Source of the DNA: Oscillatoria nigro-viridis PCC 7112
Lineage (GTDB): Bacteria > Cyanobacteriota > Cyanobacteriia > Cyanobacteriales > Microcoleaceae
Assembly: GCF_000317475.1 (NCBI RefSeq)
Contig: NC_019729.1
Span: forward strand, 2,866,501 to 2,930,500
Length of the DNA stretch: 64,000 nucleotides
Direction of reading: 5' to 3'
Shown: positions 27,002 to 35,661 of the stretch, piece after piece
Layout of the letters: each line of letters begins with the position of its first letter
Numbering within the stretch: position 1 is the first letter of the stretch
Notes under the pieces: generated by a model
Seen by the model: the letters and a program-made list of their open reading frames with translations, nothing else
Databases searched by the model: none
Told to the model about the DNA's origin: nothing
Translations under genes and position numbers: made by a program

Positions 27002-28776
27002 GACATCCTGTCTAAACGATCGATCCGCCTGAACAAACGCAGCATAGCAAACCCTGCACCCGCCGCCAGGACTGCCACAGCGACAGCCGGCCAGACTTGA
27101 TTGCTGACAAACAAAATTGTCGCCGACAAAGTAAAAGCACTCATCAGCAAAGCATAATTCGTACCCATTTGAGCGCTGCTCATGCGGCGGAGCAAACGCT
27201 CTGTTTCCGCCGAACGGACGCGAATCCGCAAATCTCCCTGTTCGAGTTTATCAATAGTCTCCTCAATCCGGCGGGGCAAACCCAAAGCACTCGAACTCAC
27301 CTGAGCCGCCTGACGGCCGATTTCGTTAAAAATGCTGCTACCTGTATCAGGGCCATTTCCATTACTCATAAGCTGCATGGCAAAAGGTTGTGCCACCTCC
27401 ATAAAGTTGAACTCGGGATCTAAGCCTCGGCCCACCCCTTCGATGGTGGAAAAAGCTCGCATTACAAAAGTAAAAGTAGCTGGGAAGCGAAAAGGTTGGT
27501 TGTAGGCAATATCGTAAAGGTCGTCCGTAATTGCGCTCACCGACTGATTTTCAAAAGGCTTGTCCATGAAGTTGTCCAGCATATACTGGATGCTGCGGCG
27601 CACCGGACTCATATCACCCGTAGGCACCAAAGCTCCCAACTCGATCAGAGAATCCATAATCCGCTGTCCATCCTTGGAAGCAATGCCGTAGAGGGTCTCC
27701 ATCAGTCCTTCGCGGACGTTCGACTGGATTTGCCCCATCATGCCAAAATCGTAGAAAATCAGACAACCGTCAGGACTAACAGCGATGTTGCCGGGGTGTG
27801 GGTCAGCGTGGAAAAAGCCGTCGTTGAGCAACTGGCGCAAATAAGCTTTTGCCCCCAACTGAGCGATTAATTTACGATCGATACCGGCCGCTTCCAAAGC
27901 TTCGTAGTGGCTGATTTTAATCCCCGGCAGGTATTCCAAAGTCAGCACTCGCGGAGCCGCGTACCGCCAATAAACCCTAGGCACCCGCACCCAGTCACAG
28001 TTGCTAAAATTGCGGCGAAAAGTATCAGCATTCCGGCCTTCATGGAGATAGTCAATTTCCAGCCAGAGAATGCGACAGCATTCCTCATAAATCCCCATCC
28101 AATCTCGGCCGCGGCCCCACTTAGGATGGTTTTGAAAGTAGCGGGCAATTCCCTTAAGAATTTGCAAATCGATCTCGAACAGTTTCCGCAGTCCCGGTCG
28201 CTGCACCTTGACGACCACTTCCGGGCCCGAATGCAGTTGAGCTTTGTGTACCTGACCCAGACTGGCAGCAGCCAGGGGTACCGGGTCAAAGCTGCGGTAG
28301 AGTTCTTGAACTGTCTTGCCCAAATCTTGCTCGACAATTACCTCCAACTGCTCGTAGCTGAAAGCAGGGACTTTATCTTGCAGCTTAGAAAGTTCCTCCA
28401 CAAACTCTGCTGGGAACAAGTCGGCGCGGGTGGAAAATAACTGCCCAACTTTAATGAAAGTCGGCCCCAAATCCAAGAGTGTTTCTCGCACCCAGATAGC
28501 TTGAAAGCGGCGTCTGGCAACTTTCTTTTCTTCAGTCACGCCTCCCCAGTAGCTCCAATTTTTGCTGTCGAGCCAGAGGGAAGCCAGCCAGAGCAAGACA
28601 AAGGCCCAAATGTCGAAGAAGCGCCGCTTCCGGGAATATTTTTCGCGATTCCAGCGATAAGCTTTACTTTTGTAGGATTTACTAGCAGTTTTTGGCTCAT
28701 CGGCTTCGCCAGTGTGCTTGGGGGAGCGCTGGCGATTAACAGAGTCATCAAGGAGAGCAGACACTTGGGTTCCCAA
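26998..28776 (-). CDS. ABC1/UbiB-family atypical kinase
   Basis: A 592-residue protein of the AarF/UbiB/Coq8 family, linked to quinone and tocopherol-related isoprenoid metabolism in membranes. Motifs: FIKVGQLFSTRADLFP near residue 112 (KxGQ), AAASLGQVHKA near 170 (Ala-rich loop), VVVKVQRPG near 190, NDGFFHADPHPGN near 325 and IFYDFGMMG near 345. Two hydrophobic segments lie at the C-terminus (about 540-580) and one near 55. The start at 28776 is TTG; a GTG four codons on is an alternative. The stop codon TGA (26998-27000) lies within the right end of the neighbouring tnpB element, so the original C-terminus may be altered. Confidence 0.9.
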   Translation of the reverse strand: MGTQVSALLDDSVNRQRSPKHTGEADEPKTASKSYKSKAYRWNREKYSRKRRFFDIWAFVLLWLASLWLDSKNWSYWGGVTEEKKVARRRFQAIWVRETLLDLGPTFIKVGQLFSTRADLFPAEFVEELSKLQDKVPAFSYEQLEVIVEQDLGKTVQELYRSFDPVPLAAASLGQVHKAQLHSGPEVVVKVQRPGLRKLFEIDLQILKGIARYFQNHPKWGRGRDWMGIYEECCRILWLEIDYLHEGRNADTFRRNFSNCDWVRVPRVYWRYAAPRVLTLEYLPGIKISHYEALEAAGIDRKLIAQLGAKAYLRQLLNDGFFHADPHPGNIAVSPDGCLIFYDFGMMGQIQSNVREGLMETLYGIASKDGQRIMDSLIELGALVPTGDMSPVRRSIQYMLDNFMDKPFENQSVSAITDDLYDIAYNQPFRFPATFTFVMRAFSTIEGVGRGLDPEFNFMEVAQPFAMQLMSNGNGPDTGSSIFNEIGRQAAQVSSSALGLPRRIEETIDKLEQGDLRIRVRSAETERLLRRMSSAQMGTNYALLMSAFTLSATILFVSNQVWPAVAVAVLAAGAGFAMLRLFRRIDRLDRMS

Positions 28777-28878
28777 ATTGCTTATTTTATTATGTTGTTG
28801 CTTTGATTGGAAGTAGGAGCGCAGGAGCGCAAAGCAATGCGCTCACGTAGTAAACAATAGTTGTGGTCGAATCGAGCG

Positions 28879-29211
28879 CTAGGGCAAAGTGCTGCGGTAG
28901 CGCTGCAATTCCGATCGCACAAGAGCCACTTCGGCGCGCAGCTCGTCAATAGTCGCTTGCAAATCAGCGGGATGGATGTCTTGAATGGTGGTGGTGCTTG
29001 CAGTGCCAGTTCTGGTCTGCATCGCCTCCTCCGAAGCTTTATTTGCCCGTTCCACAACTCGATCTGTGAACTGCCGCAGGCGTTCTCTTTGTTCTGCGTC
29101 AAATTTGCCGAGTTCAGAGAAAGCGTTGGTTGCTGCGCTTTCTAATTGCTCGTACAGTGCTTCGGCAAGTGCTCTGCCTACAAAAAAAGCATGAACTGGG
29201 GGTTTACTCAT
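28879..29211 (-). CDS. DUF6825-like small protein
   Basis: A 110-residue frame from ATG 29211 (MSKPPVHAFFVGRALAEAL). The rest is helical: NAFSELGKFDAEQRERLRQF, ERANKASEEAM, and a C-terminal coiled coil near 80-108 (TIDELRAEVALVRSELQ). The opening matches my memory of the cyanobacterial/chloroplast DUF6825 family; the function is unknown. The longer frame to 29310 is not homologous. It lies 102 bases before the ABC1 kinase gene in the same direction. Confidence 0.72.
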   Translation of the reverse strand: MSKPPVHAFFVGRALAEALYEQLESAATNAFSELGKFDAEQRERLRQFTDRVVERANKASEEAMQTRTGTASTTTIQDIHPADLQATIDELRAEVALVRSELQRYRSTLP

Positions 29212-29297
29212 AAAAAATCTCTGTGCGCTTCCGCAACAAATTATAACTTGCTTGTCCCCGATGATGCTTGCTCCCAAAGGAAGGAATTTTGGGGGAA

Positions 29298-29500
29298 TTG
29301 ACACTCCCACCCCGAGTGTCGGGGATGGGATTGTTGAGAGTTAGAACAGTCTAACGCGCAACGGCTTAGCCCAAAAGCCTCGCTTACACTGGCTCAAATT
29401 CGAGGTTGGGGTTGCTTTGTACCAAAATGTTTGCAGCTTGGCAGCAATAATATGCGACATCACACCACCTCAGTGCCGCGCACATATTCTAACATAATTT
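29298..29500 (-). mobile_element. Probable orphan right end of another tnpB-type element
   Basis: On the minus strand the stretch ends CCCATCCCCGACACTCGGGG then GGGAGTGTCAA. The last eight bases, AGTGTCAA, match the right ends at 27001 and 52224. The hairpin TCCCACCCCGA-GTG-TCGGGGATGGGA (29305-29330) fits the subterminal stem of IS200/IS605 right ends. No tnpB frame remains upstream (to its right), so this would be a remnant or an omega-RNA-like relic. It lies 87 bases from the DUF6825-like start. Confidence 0.45.
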
Positions 29501-29731
29501 CAATCAAAATAGAACACAGTCCTGCATTTTTTTGCGGGCATATGGATAGCAGAGGGAATAGAAAATATGCGATAAACTCAGACGGCGACTGTTGGATTTT
29601 TTAGATGCGACGGAAGTTTTTGGAAGATAGTCATTGGCTAGGTATGGCCTTATTATCTCAACTACCGCTCGCCTATTTGCTGACTCATAAAACCAAGTAT
29701 TTGTCCGCACTTTTAAGGAACACAAACAATA

Positions 29732-31300
29732 CTAATTTGTCGCAGGTTCGGGAAAAGGCACTGCGGGATCTGCCACAGGGGGTGGTGAATCAGGTGCGAT
29801 CGGACTATCTGAATTGTTGCCACTGCGGCTGGGTATCGCAGGCTCAGGCGATCGCTCGATCGGCGAGGCTATTACTGGCGACGGGGATTCCGACGGCGGC
29901 AAGGTTTCAGCGCTAGGACTCCCAGGGGCAGGCGGGGCGGGTGCGGCGGGCGGTTCTGGCGGCAGGGGCGCAACTTCCGGTACTGGTGCGGCTTCTGGTT
30001 GGGGAGCTGGCTCGATTTCGGTTTGAGGCTCTGGAATGGGGGACTCAGAAGGCTCCTCTGCGGGTTTGGGCGTCGGGGATGGCTCAGGTTTTGCTTCGGG
30101 TTCTGGGGCGGGAGTTTCCGGGCTTGGGGACTCAGAAGGTTCGGCGCTAGTTTCGGAGGGATCTATCTGTTCGGGAATCTTGCTGCTGTCTAAGGGGGGT
30201 TTGGGGCGCTTGTTGAGTTCGATCGGGTAGAGAGGGCTGCTTTCGACAGACGGCTGCCCGAACATCGGCCCTGACAAATCGCGGGATTTGAGCAAATCTT
30301 CGAGAGATGGGAAGGATTCAATTTTGGGACGATTGCTGAGACTGGTGCTGTTGTAGTGCCATGCTAGGTCAAAACCCATCCAGCCTGCAATTGCAGCCGT
30401 TACCACAAACGCCATAAAAGTCAACTGCGGCGGGGGAGGTGCGGGCAATCTTAGAGTTTGCTTGCCTTTTCTTTTTACTGATACTCGCTCTGTTTCTTGC
30501 AGCATGGTGAGCCAATTTTCCACTGTCTGAGGGCGGTTGTGGGGGTCGATTTCAAGTCCCTGAAGGATGGCTCGCTCGATTCCCGGGCTGAGGTTGGGCT
30601 GAAATTGCCGCAACTCAGTTAGGGGAATACGATCGCGCAGGGGTGCTGCTACGGGCGCCACGCCGGAGAGTAAGTAGTAGAGGGTGGCTGCGAGCGCGTA
30701 GATATCAGTGGCCGGTGTACATTTACCGTCATAGAGGTATTGTTCGATCGGCGCGTACCCAGGGGAGAGCAAGTTAGTGTGGGTTTGTGTGGTGCCGGCG
30801 GTAAAGCCCCGGGCAATTCCGAAATCTATTAACATTACTACGTGAGAATCGGCTCGCCGGATAATATTTTCTGGCTTGATATCTCCGTGCAGCAATCCGC
30901 TGTGGTGAACTGTACTTACGGCTGAGGCTATTTGCCGAATATAGTGCAGGGCCTGGGCTTCTGGCAGCGGGCGATCGGTTTCGACTATTTGGGCGAGAGT
31001 TTGGCCCGGAATGTAGTCCATTGCAATAAAAGACTGTCCGGCTTCTTCAAAAAAGTCGATTACCCTGACTATGTTGGAATGCTGACACTGTGACAGGCGT
31101 TGGGCTTCGGCAATAAACTGCTGCTGAAATTGGGCAGATTCTGGGTGTTGGCGCAGACTTTCGTTGAGGGTTTTGAGTACGACGGTTTGGTTTAAATGGG
31201 TGTGGATAGCTCGGTAAGTGATGCCGAACCCTCCTATCCCTAAAGTCGCGTTAATTTTGTATTTGCCCTGTTGCAGGACTGTTGCTGGCGCTAAATTCAT
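29732..31300 (-). CDS. Membrane-anchored Ser/Thr protein kinase
   Basis: A 522-residue Hanks-type kinase. Kinase domain, residues 14-270: Gly loop LGIGGFGITYRA, VVLK Lys43, Glu65, catalytic loop HGDIKPENI (Asp140), DFG at 159-161, and GYAPIEQY. A membrane segment follows near 295-315 (LTFMAFVVTAAIAGWMGF), so the C-terminal part is periplasmic. That part is a Pro/Glu/Ser-rich tail (PEPE, PSESPSP units, about 330-522) without a recognisable sensor domain, possibly wall-spanning. Start ATG 31300 follows CAACTGAAG. It is monocistronic; the PP2C gene 4 kb away may be unrelated. Confidence 0.9.
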   Translation of the reverse strand: MNLAPATVLQQGKYKINATLGIGGFGITYRAIHTHLNQTVVLKTLNESLRQHPESAQFQQQFIAEAQRLSQCQHSNIVRVIDFFEEAGQSFIAMDYIPGQTLAQIVETDRPLPEAQALHYIRQIASAVSTVHHSGLLHGDIKPENIIRRADSHVVMLIDFGIARGFTAGTTQTHTNLLSPGYAPIEQYLYDGKCTPATDIYALAATLYYLLSGVAPVAAPLRDRIPLTELRQFQPNLSPGIERAILQGLEIDPHNRPQTVENWLTMLQETERVSVKRKGKQTLRLPAPPPPQLTFMAFVVTAAIAGWMGFDLAWHYNSTSLSNRPKIESFPSLEDLLKSRDLSGPMFGQPSVESSPLYPIELNKRPKPPLDSSKIPEQIDPSETSAEPSESPSPETPAPEPEAKPEPSPTPKPAEEPSESPIPEPQTEIEPAPQPEAAPVPEVAPLPPEPPAAPAPPAPGSPSAETLPPSESPSPVIASPIERSPEPAIPSRSGNNSDSPIAPDSPPPVADPAVPFPEPATN

Positions 31301-31762
31301 CTTCAGTTGATGCCGTTTCCCAAACTATGCTACCGCCTTTGGGTTATTTCGCAGAGTTAGGGGTGAGGTTCGATCGATCGGCGCCCTAGTTTGAGCTTTA
31401 GCTCTGCTATATCTTTAATCTTTGCATCCCCACGTCATTTTATCTGTAGTAGGTATTGTGAAACTTAACGCTCCGGCTTTCCCATAATAAAAATCCCGCT
31501 CTTGTGGAACGGGACAGCCATCAGGGTGCATCTATAATATCTGACTCTAACTTATGGGGGGTACAACCCCTCATTGCTTTAGCAAGTCTTTAAAATTAGT
31601 CGATTTTTGTAAAGATTTAGGTTTTTTGTTGACTTATAATCATTTTTATAATATGCAAGATTGCCGGATGGCGCTCTTGAGCTTGGGGAATTGACAGCAA
31701 TTCTTGCAATCTGGCTGCGATCACTTCAGTTGAGGCGAACTGGTACATTCCGATGGCGAATA
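31301..31762. other. Gene-free stretch with hairpin
   Basis: The upstream region of the kinase. The inverted repeat TCCCGCTCTTGTGGAACGGGA (about 31496) is a dispersed hairpin type. Nothing coding is apparent. Confidence 0.4.
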
Positions 31763-31863
31763 AGCTGTCGCGCATTTAAATTGCATATTCGGGGCGGGCT
31801 CATAGGCCCACCCCACTGATTGTTTTATTGTTTTTTGACATACAATTTAAATCCCGAACAGCT
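31763..31863 (+). mobile_element. MITE family A, copy 3
   Basis: 101 bp with TA on both sides (31761-31762, 31864-31865). The ends AGCTGTCGCGCATTTAAATT and complement match copies 1 and 2; the centre (TGATTGTTTTATTG) is diverged. Confidence 0.82.
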
Positions 31864-32249
31864 TACGAGCTGGATTTATAGTAAGTCGTTTTCCCATGTT
31901 GCTCCCAGAGTCACACCTTACAGACCAGATTACCTTTTTGGCTCAGATGAAGTTCAGGCGAGCGGCATAAAATAACAAAGAGGCATCGTATCGGGCTTAA
32001 TCTTGAGACTGCAAATGGCTCAAACCTTGTAAAGAAAAAGGCTGTAAGCATTGTCCAGACATTGGTACCTCAGAGCCATAAATGCTTCAATCGCTGTTCG
32101 CGTTACACACCAAGGGCTAGAGGCAAGTTCAAGTTCCCCCCTTCGGGAAACTTGAGCTTAAGTTGTCACCAATGGGGTATTCCTGGTAACGAGAAGCGAT
32201 CGATTAGCAATTAGCAGCAATTAGTAATTACTTATTCTTTAGTTTGAAA
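31864..32249. other. Gene-free stretch after MITE copy 3
   Basis: About 390 bases without a convincing gene. It holds the second copy of TAAGTTGTCACCAATGGG (32159-32176) and a stem AAGTTCCCCCCTTCGGGAA. The sequence between 31900 and 32130 does not match any gene I recognise and may be the degraded inside of a mobile element. Confidence 0.4.
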
Positions 32250-32864
32250 ATGTCTGTTAAACAATCACATTACGAGACTTTACTAGCAGAGTACAGCGAA
32301 TCTTCTGCCGCGATCGCCCTGCTGAAAAAATATCGGGTTTACATGGAAATGATTCCGAGTATCCGCCGCGCCCATGAGAGTTTAATCACAATTCCTTTGC
32401 CAATTGCCCGCTTGCGGGACGGGGTTTCGTATGCCGGAAGCAGCGGCACTAGCATATCGCCCGGACAGGCCGTTTGTTTGCCCTGCGATTTGGCGATTTT
32501 GATGTGCGATCCTGAATGGAAAGTTAAAATTGGAGTGGAAATTTTGATTTTCATTCATCGTCCGGGCGAAGAGTTTTCTGAGTTGCTCGGCCGCTGGCGG
32601 CAGTCTCAGGTTTGGCTGGATAAAGGTTATGAATGGGTGATGCCGCACCGCTACAGACATATTTACAGCGATGAAGCTGAGGCGGTTCATCCGCTATTTG
32701 TTTTGTTTGAGGAAACGCCGGAACTGATTCAACGGGGTTTGATGGCGGCTGGTTTACCGTTTGTGGTGGAAAGTTTCGAGTCTGGGAGTGAGGAAGTAGA
32801 GGAGGAAGAGTTTCTGGGTAGCGGGGAACTGGGAAGTATTGGTGAAGAAAGTTTTGATTTGTAG
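32250..32864 (+). CDS. Unknown acidic cyanobacterial protein
   Basis: A 204-residue frame from ATG 32250. The N-terminal half is helical (QSHYETLLAEYSESSAAIAL). The middle is hydrophobic/beta (SISPGQAVCLPCDLAILM, VKIGVEILIFIHRPG). The C-terminal 35 residues are very acidic (Glu/Gly/Ser). A CLPC pair near residue 78 could bind metal. No domain is recognised. It has an STRR-like leader (TTAGCAATTAGCAGCAATTAG) instead of a Shine-Dalgarno. It is isolated between repeats. Confidence 0.65.
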   Translation: MSVKQSHYETLLAEYSESSAAIALLKKYRVYMEMIPSIRRAHESLITIPLPIARLRDGVSYAGSSGTSISPGQAVCLPCDLAILMCDPEWKVKIGVEILIFIHRPGEEFSELLGRWRQSQVWLDKGYEWVMPHRYRHIYSDEAEAVHPLFVLFEETPELIQRGLMAAGLPFVVESFESGSEEVEEEEFLGSGELGSIGEESFDL

Positions 32865-33072
32865 GGTGGGTGCGATCGCATATAGCCATCCTATTGCTTG
32901 ATGTAAAGTAGATTTTTTTCAACGAACCGGAGAGGGCGCAGAGGGCGCAGAGAAAGAGAAAAGAGAGAAATATTGATGTTTGCGAATCCTGAATCGGGTG
33001 TTATATGCAAATATTCAAAAATTTTTTGGGTGGGGAAAGGAATGTTTATGCTCCCGCCAGATTCATGGAGTC

Positions 33073-33119
33073 AATCTAAAATCTAAAATCTAAAATCTAA
33101 AATCTAAAACCTAAAATCG
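33073..33119. repeat. AATCTAA heptamer STRR
   Basis: About six tandem AATCTAA/AAATCTA copies. The surrounding gene-free stretch 32865-33376 also has two diverged copies of a GAACCGCAGAG(A)GCGCAGAGG purine-rich unit (32925-32955 and 33280-33320). No gene is seen. Confidence 0.8.
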
Positions 33120-33376
33120 AATGACCTCTCTAGCTGGGCGGGAAACGCTAGCTTTCATGCTGGTTGCGTCGCCTAATGTAAAGGTGTGGCTTGATATTTT
33201 TCCCTCCAGCATGATATCATCAGGCTGCTCTATTTTGTTTGTTAATTTAGATGGGTTTTTAATATAGAATTTACTAAATGAACCGCAGAGAACGCAGAGG
33301 CCGCAGAGGGGAGAGAAAGAGCAAATTAGAATTTATTGATATGAGTAAAATTTACTATTAAACCGGGGCTATTGAA

Positions 33377-35035
33377 ATGAGATTGTTAAAACCATGGCGT
33401 TTAGTTTTATTAAGTATAGTTTTTGGGATGGCTGTAATTTTATCAAATTGCGGCACGCCTTCAAACACGGCTAGCAAGAATTCTCCAACCCCGCCAACTC
33501 CTGCTGCGGTTCCGGCTGGGGCTTTAGTTTACGGTGCGGGCGGGCCGCCGGTCAATCTGGAACCGGGAAATATTACTGATGGGAATTCGGTGATTGTTAT
33601 CGACCAAATTTACAATCGCTTGACTGATTTCAAACCGGGAACTGTGGAACTTGAGCCGAGTCTCGCTACTGAATGGTCAAGTTCTACAGATGGTAAAACT
33701 TGGACTTTTAAGTTGCGTTCCGGGGTCAAGTTTCACGACGGCACGGATTTTGATGCGGAAGCTGTTAAGTTTAATGTGGATCGCTGGTGGGATGCCAAAA
33801 ATCCTAACGGTTTTCGAGAAGCGGGCAAGAATTATCCGATTTGGAAAAATTTATTTGGCGGGTTTAAGGGAGAAAAAGATTCTTTAGTAAAAGATGTGGC
33901 CGTTGTTGATAAGTATACAATTAAATTTGTTTTAAATCAACCTTTTGCTGCTTTTCCCTCGGCGATTGGTTCCGGTTATTTCGGGATGGCGAGTCCGGCG
34001 GCGGTGAAAAAAGCGGGTGCTCAGTACGGCACTCCGGGGTCGCTGGCGGTGGGGACGGGGCCTTTTGTGTTTCGGGAATGGCGATCGGGCGATCGCATTG
34101 TTTTGGAGAAAAATCAGAATTATTGGAAAACTGGCGCGCCAAAACTCGATCGATTGGTAATTCGTTTTGTGGAAGATCCGGCGGCGCGGCTGGCTCAATT
34201 GAGAGCCGGACAGCTCGATTTTACCGTTGATTTAACGCCGGATCAATTGCAAGAAATTCAGGCAGATGCAAATTTAGAAGCTGTGTTGCGCCCTGCTTTT
34301 AATGTCGGTTATTTAGCCTTAAATCCGAGTTACGAACCTTTAGCAAAACCGGAAGTTAGACGGGCGATCGCGCAAGCAATTAACCAGCCTGAAATTGTCA
34401 AAGCTTTTTGGGGAGAACTCGGCAAACACGATGCGGAATTTGTGCCATCAGTGCTGAATTGGGCGGCGTCTGAAACAGTGAAAGATTACGAATTTAACCC
34501 GCAGCAAGCTAAAGCGATGCTGGCGAAAGCAGGTTATCCGAACGGTTTCGATTTGGATTTGTGGTATATGCCCGTGGGCCGTCCCTATTTTCCCACGCCG
34601 AAGCCGATCGCTGAGGCTTTGGCGGCGGATTTGAGCGCGATCGGGATTCGGGTAAAATTGCTGACAAAGGATTGGTCTGCTTATTTAGCCGATCGACTCA
34701 AACCTCCCGGATTTCAAGCTTTTATGATGGGTTGGACGGGCGATTACGGCGACCCGGATAATTTCTATTATCCCCATTTCGGACCCGGTGCGACGGCCGA
34801 TTTGGGTAATTGGAAAAATCCCAAAGTTATCGAACTTTTAGATAAAGGTAGGGCGACTGCGGATCGGGCTGCGAGGGCAAAAATTTATGGGGAAGTTAGC
34901 GAGATTTTGCACGGGGAAGCTGTGCGTTTGCCGATCGTACATTCGCAGCCGCTTTTAGGAAAACGCAAGAATATTCTAGGTTGGATTCCGAGTCCTTTGG
35001 GGTCGGAATCTTTTGAGGAAGTGAGCAAAAATTGA
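33377..35035 (+). CDS. Extracellular solute-binding lipoprotein, family 5 (peptide/nickel type)
   Basis: A 552-residue ligand-binding component of a Dpp/Opp/Nik-type ABC importer. The signal sequence (RLVLLSIVFGMAVILSNC) ends in a lipobox with Cys near residue 25, so it is a membrane-tethered lipoprotein. A Pro/Thr-rich linker follows. The SBP5 signature is visible: LEPSLATEWSSSTDGKTWTF, LRSGVKFHDGTDFDAEAVKF, GTGPFVFREW and PEVRRAIAQAINQPEIV. The substrate cannot be fixed from sequence. A P-loop protein and a DppB-type permease follow in the same direction. No second permease or ATPase is in view. Confidence 0.9.
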   Translation: MRLLKPWRLVLLSIVFGMAVILSNCGTPSNTASKNSPTPPTPAAVPAGALVYGAGGPPVNLEPGNITDGNSVIVIDQIYNRLTDFKPGTVELEPSLATEWSSSTDGKTWTFKLRSGVKFHDGTDFDAEAVKFNVDRWWDAKNPNGFREAGKNYPIWKNLFGGFKGEKDSLVKDVAVVDKYTIKFVLNQPFAAFPSAIGSGYFGMASPAAVKKAGAQYGTPGSLAVGTGPFVFREWRSGDRIVLEKNQNYWKTGAPKLDRLVIRFVEDPAARLAQLRAGQLDFTVDLTPDQLQEIQADANLEAVLRPAFNVGYLALNPSYEPLAKPEVRRAIAQAINQPEIVKAFWGELGKHDAEFVPSVLNWAASETVKDYEFNPQQAKAMLAKAGYPNGFDLDLWYMPVGRPYFPTPKPIAEALAADLSAIGIRVKLLTKDWSAYLADRLKPPGFQAFMMGWTGDYGDPDNFYYPHFGPGATADLGNWKNPKVIELLDKGRATADRAARAKIYGEVSEILHGEAVRLPIVHSQPLLGKRKNILGWIPSPLGSESFEEVSKN

Positions 35036-35100
35036 GAAGCTAGATCGAGACACCTCTCCTGGGTTATCTTACTTTACATGAATTTACCTTAACAAACAAT

Positions 35101-35652
35101 ATGGAGAGCAATCAGCAACCTGCAAATCATCAGCCACAAATTATTTTGATTACCGGGAACATGGCTGCCGGAAAATCAAGTGTGGCCCAATCACTTGCCG
35201 AACGGTTGCCCAAAAGTGTCCACCTTCGCGGCGATATCTTTCGTCGCATGATTGTGAATGGACAGGCGGAAATGGCGTTAAATTTGTCAGCAGAGGCATA
35301 TCAGCAGCTTCAACTGCGGTATCACCTGGCAGCAATGGCAGCGCGACACTATCTCCAGGCTGGTTTTACGGTCGTTTATCAAGACATCATCATTGGTTCG
35401 GCACTGGCTGAGGTACTTGCCACTTTCCACGATGTGCCGTTGTCGGCGATCGTTCTGTGTCCGAAGGCAGAAGTTGTAGCTGCACGGGATGCAGCAAGAA
35501 CGAAAACCGGATATGCCAACGAAACAATGGTTTATGCATTCGATCGCATTCTCCGTACCGAAACTCCTCGCTTTGGCTACTGGCTGGATTCAACCCATCT
35601 AACGGTAGAAGAAACGGTCGATCGGATTTTGGCAAATTTGCAAGGTGAATGA
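35101..35652 (+). CDS. P-loop kinase-like protein (AAA/CPT-like)
   Basis: A 183-residue soluble nucleotide-binding protein. Walker A is ILITGNMAAGKSSVAQSL near residue 15. HLRGDIFRRMIVNG resembles the substrate/Walker B-side region of small-molecule kinases such as chloramphenicol phosphotransferase-like proteins. VVYQDIIIG and R-rich AARDAARTKTGY fit a lid region. The true substrate is unknown. The gene is placed between an importer lipoprotein and its permease, nine bases before the latter, so it is likely in the operon, although it is not a transporter ATPase (no ABC signature). Confidence 0.78.
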   Translation: MESNQQPANHQPQIILITGNMAAGKSSVAQSLAERLPKSVHLRGDIFRRMIVNGQAEMALNLSAEAYQQLQLRYHLAAMAARHYLQAGFTVVYQDIIIGSALAEVLATFHDVPLSAIVLCPKAEVVAARDAARTKTGYANETMVYAFDRILRTETPRFGYWLDSTHLTVEETVDRILANLQGE

Positions 35653-35661
35653 GATCGACTG

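Noticed and set aside
29605-29916. Plus-strand frame overlapping the kinase 3' end
   Set aside because: Antisense shadow of the Pro-rich kinase tail.
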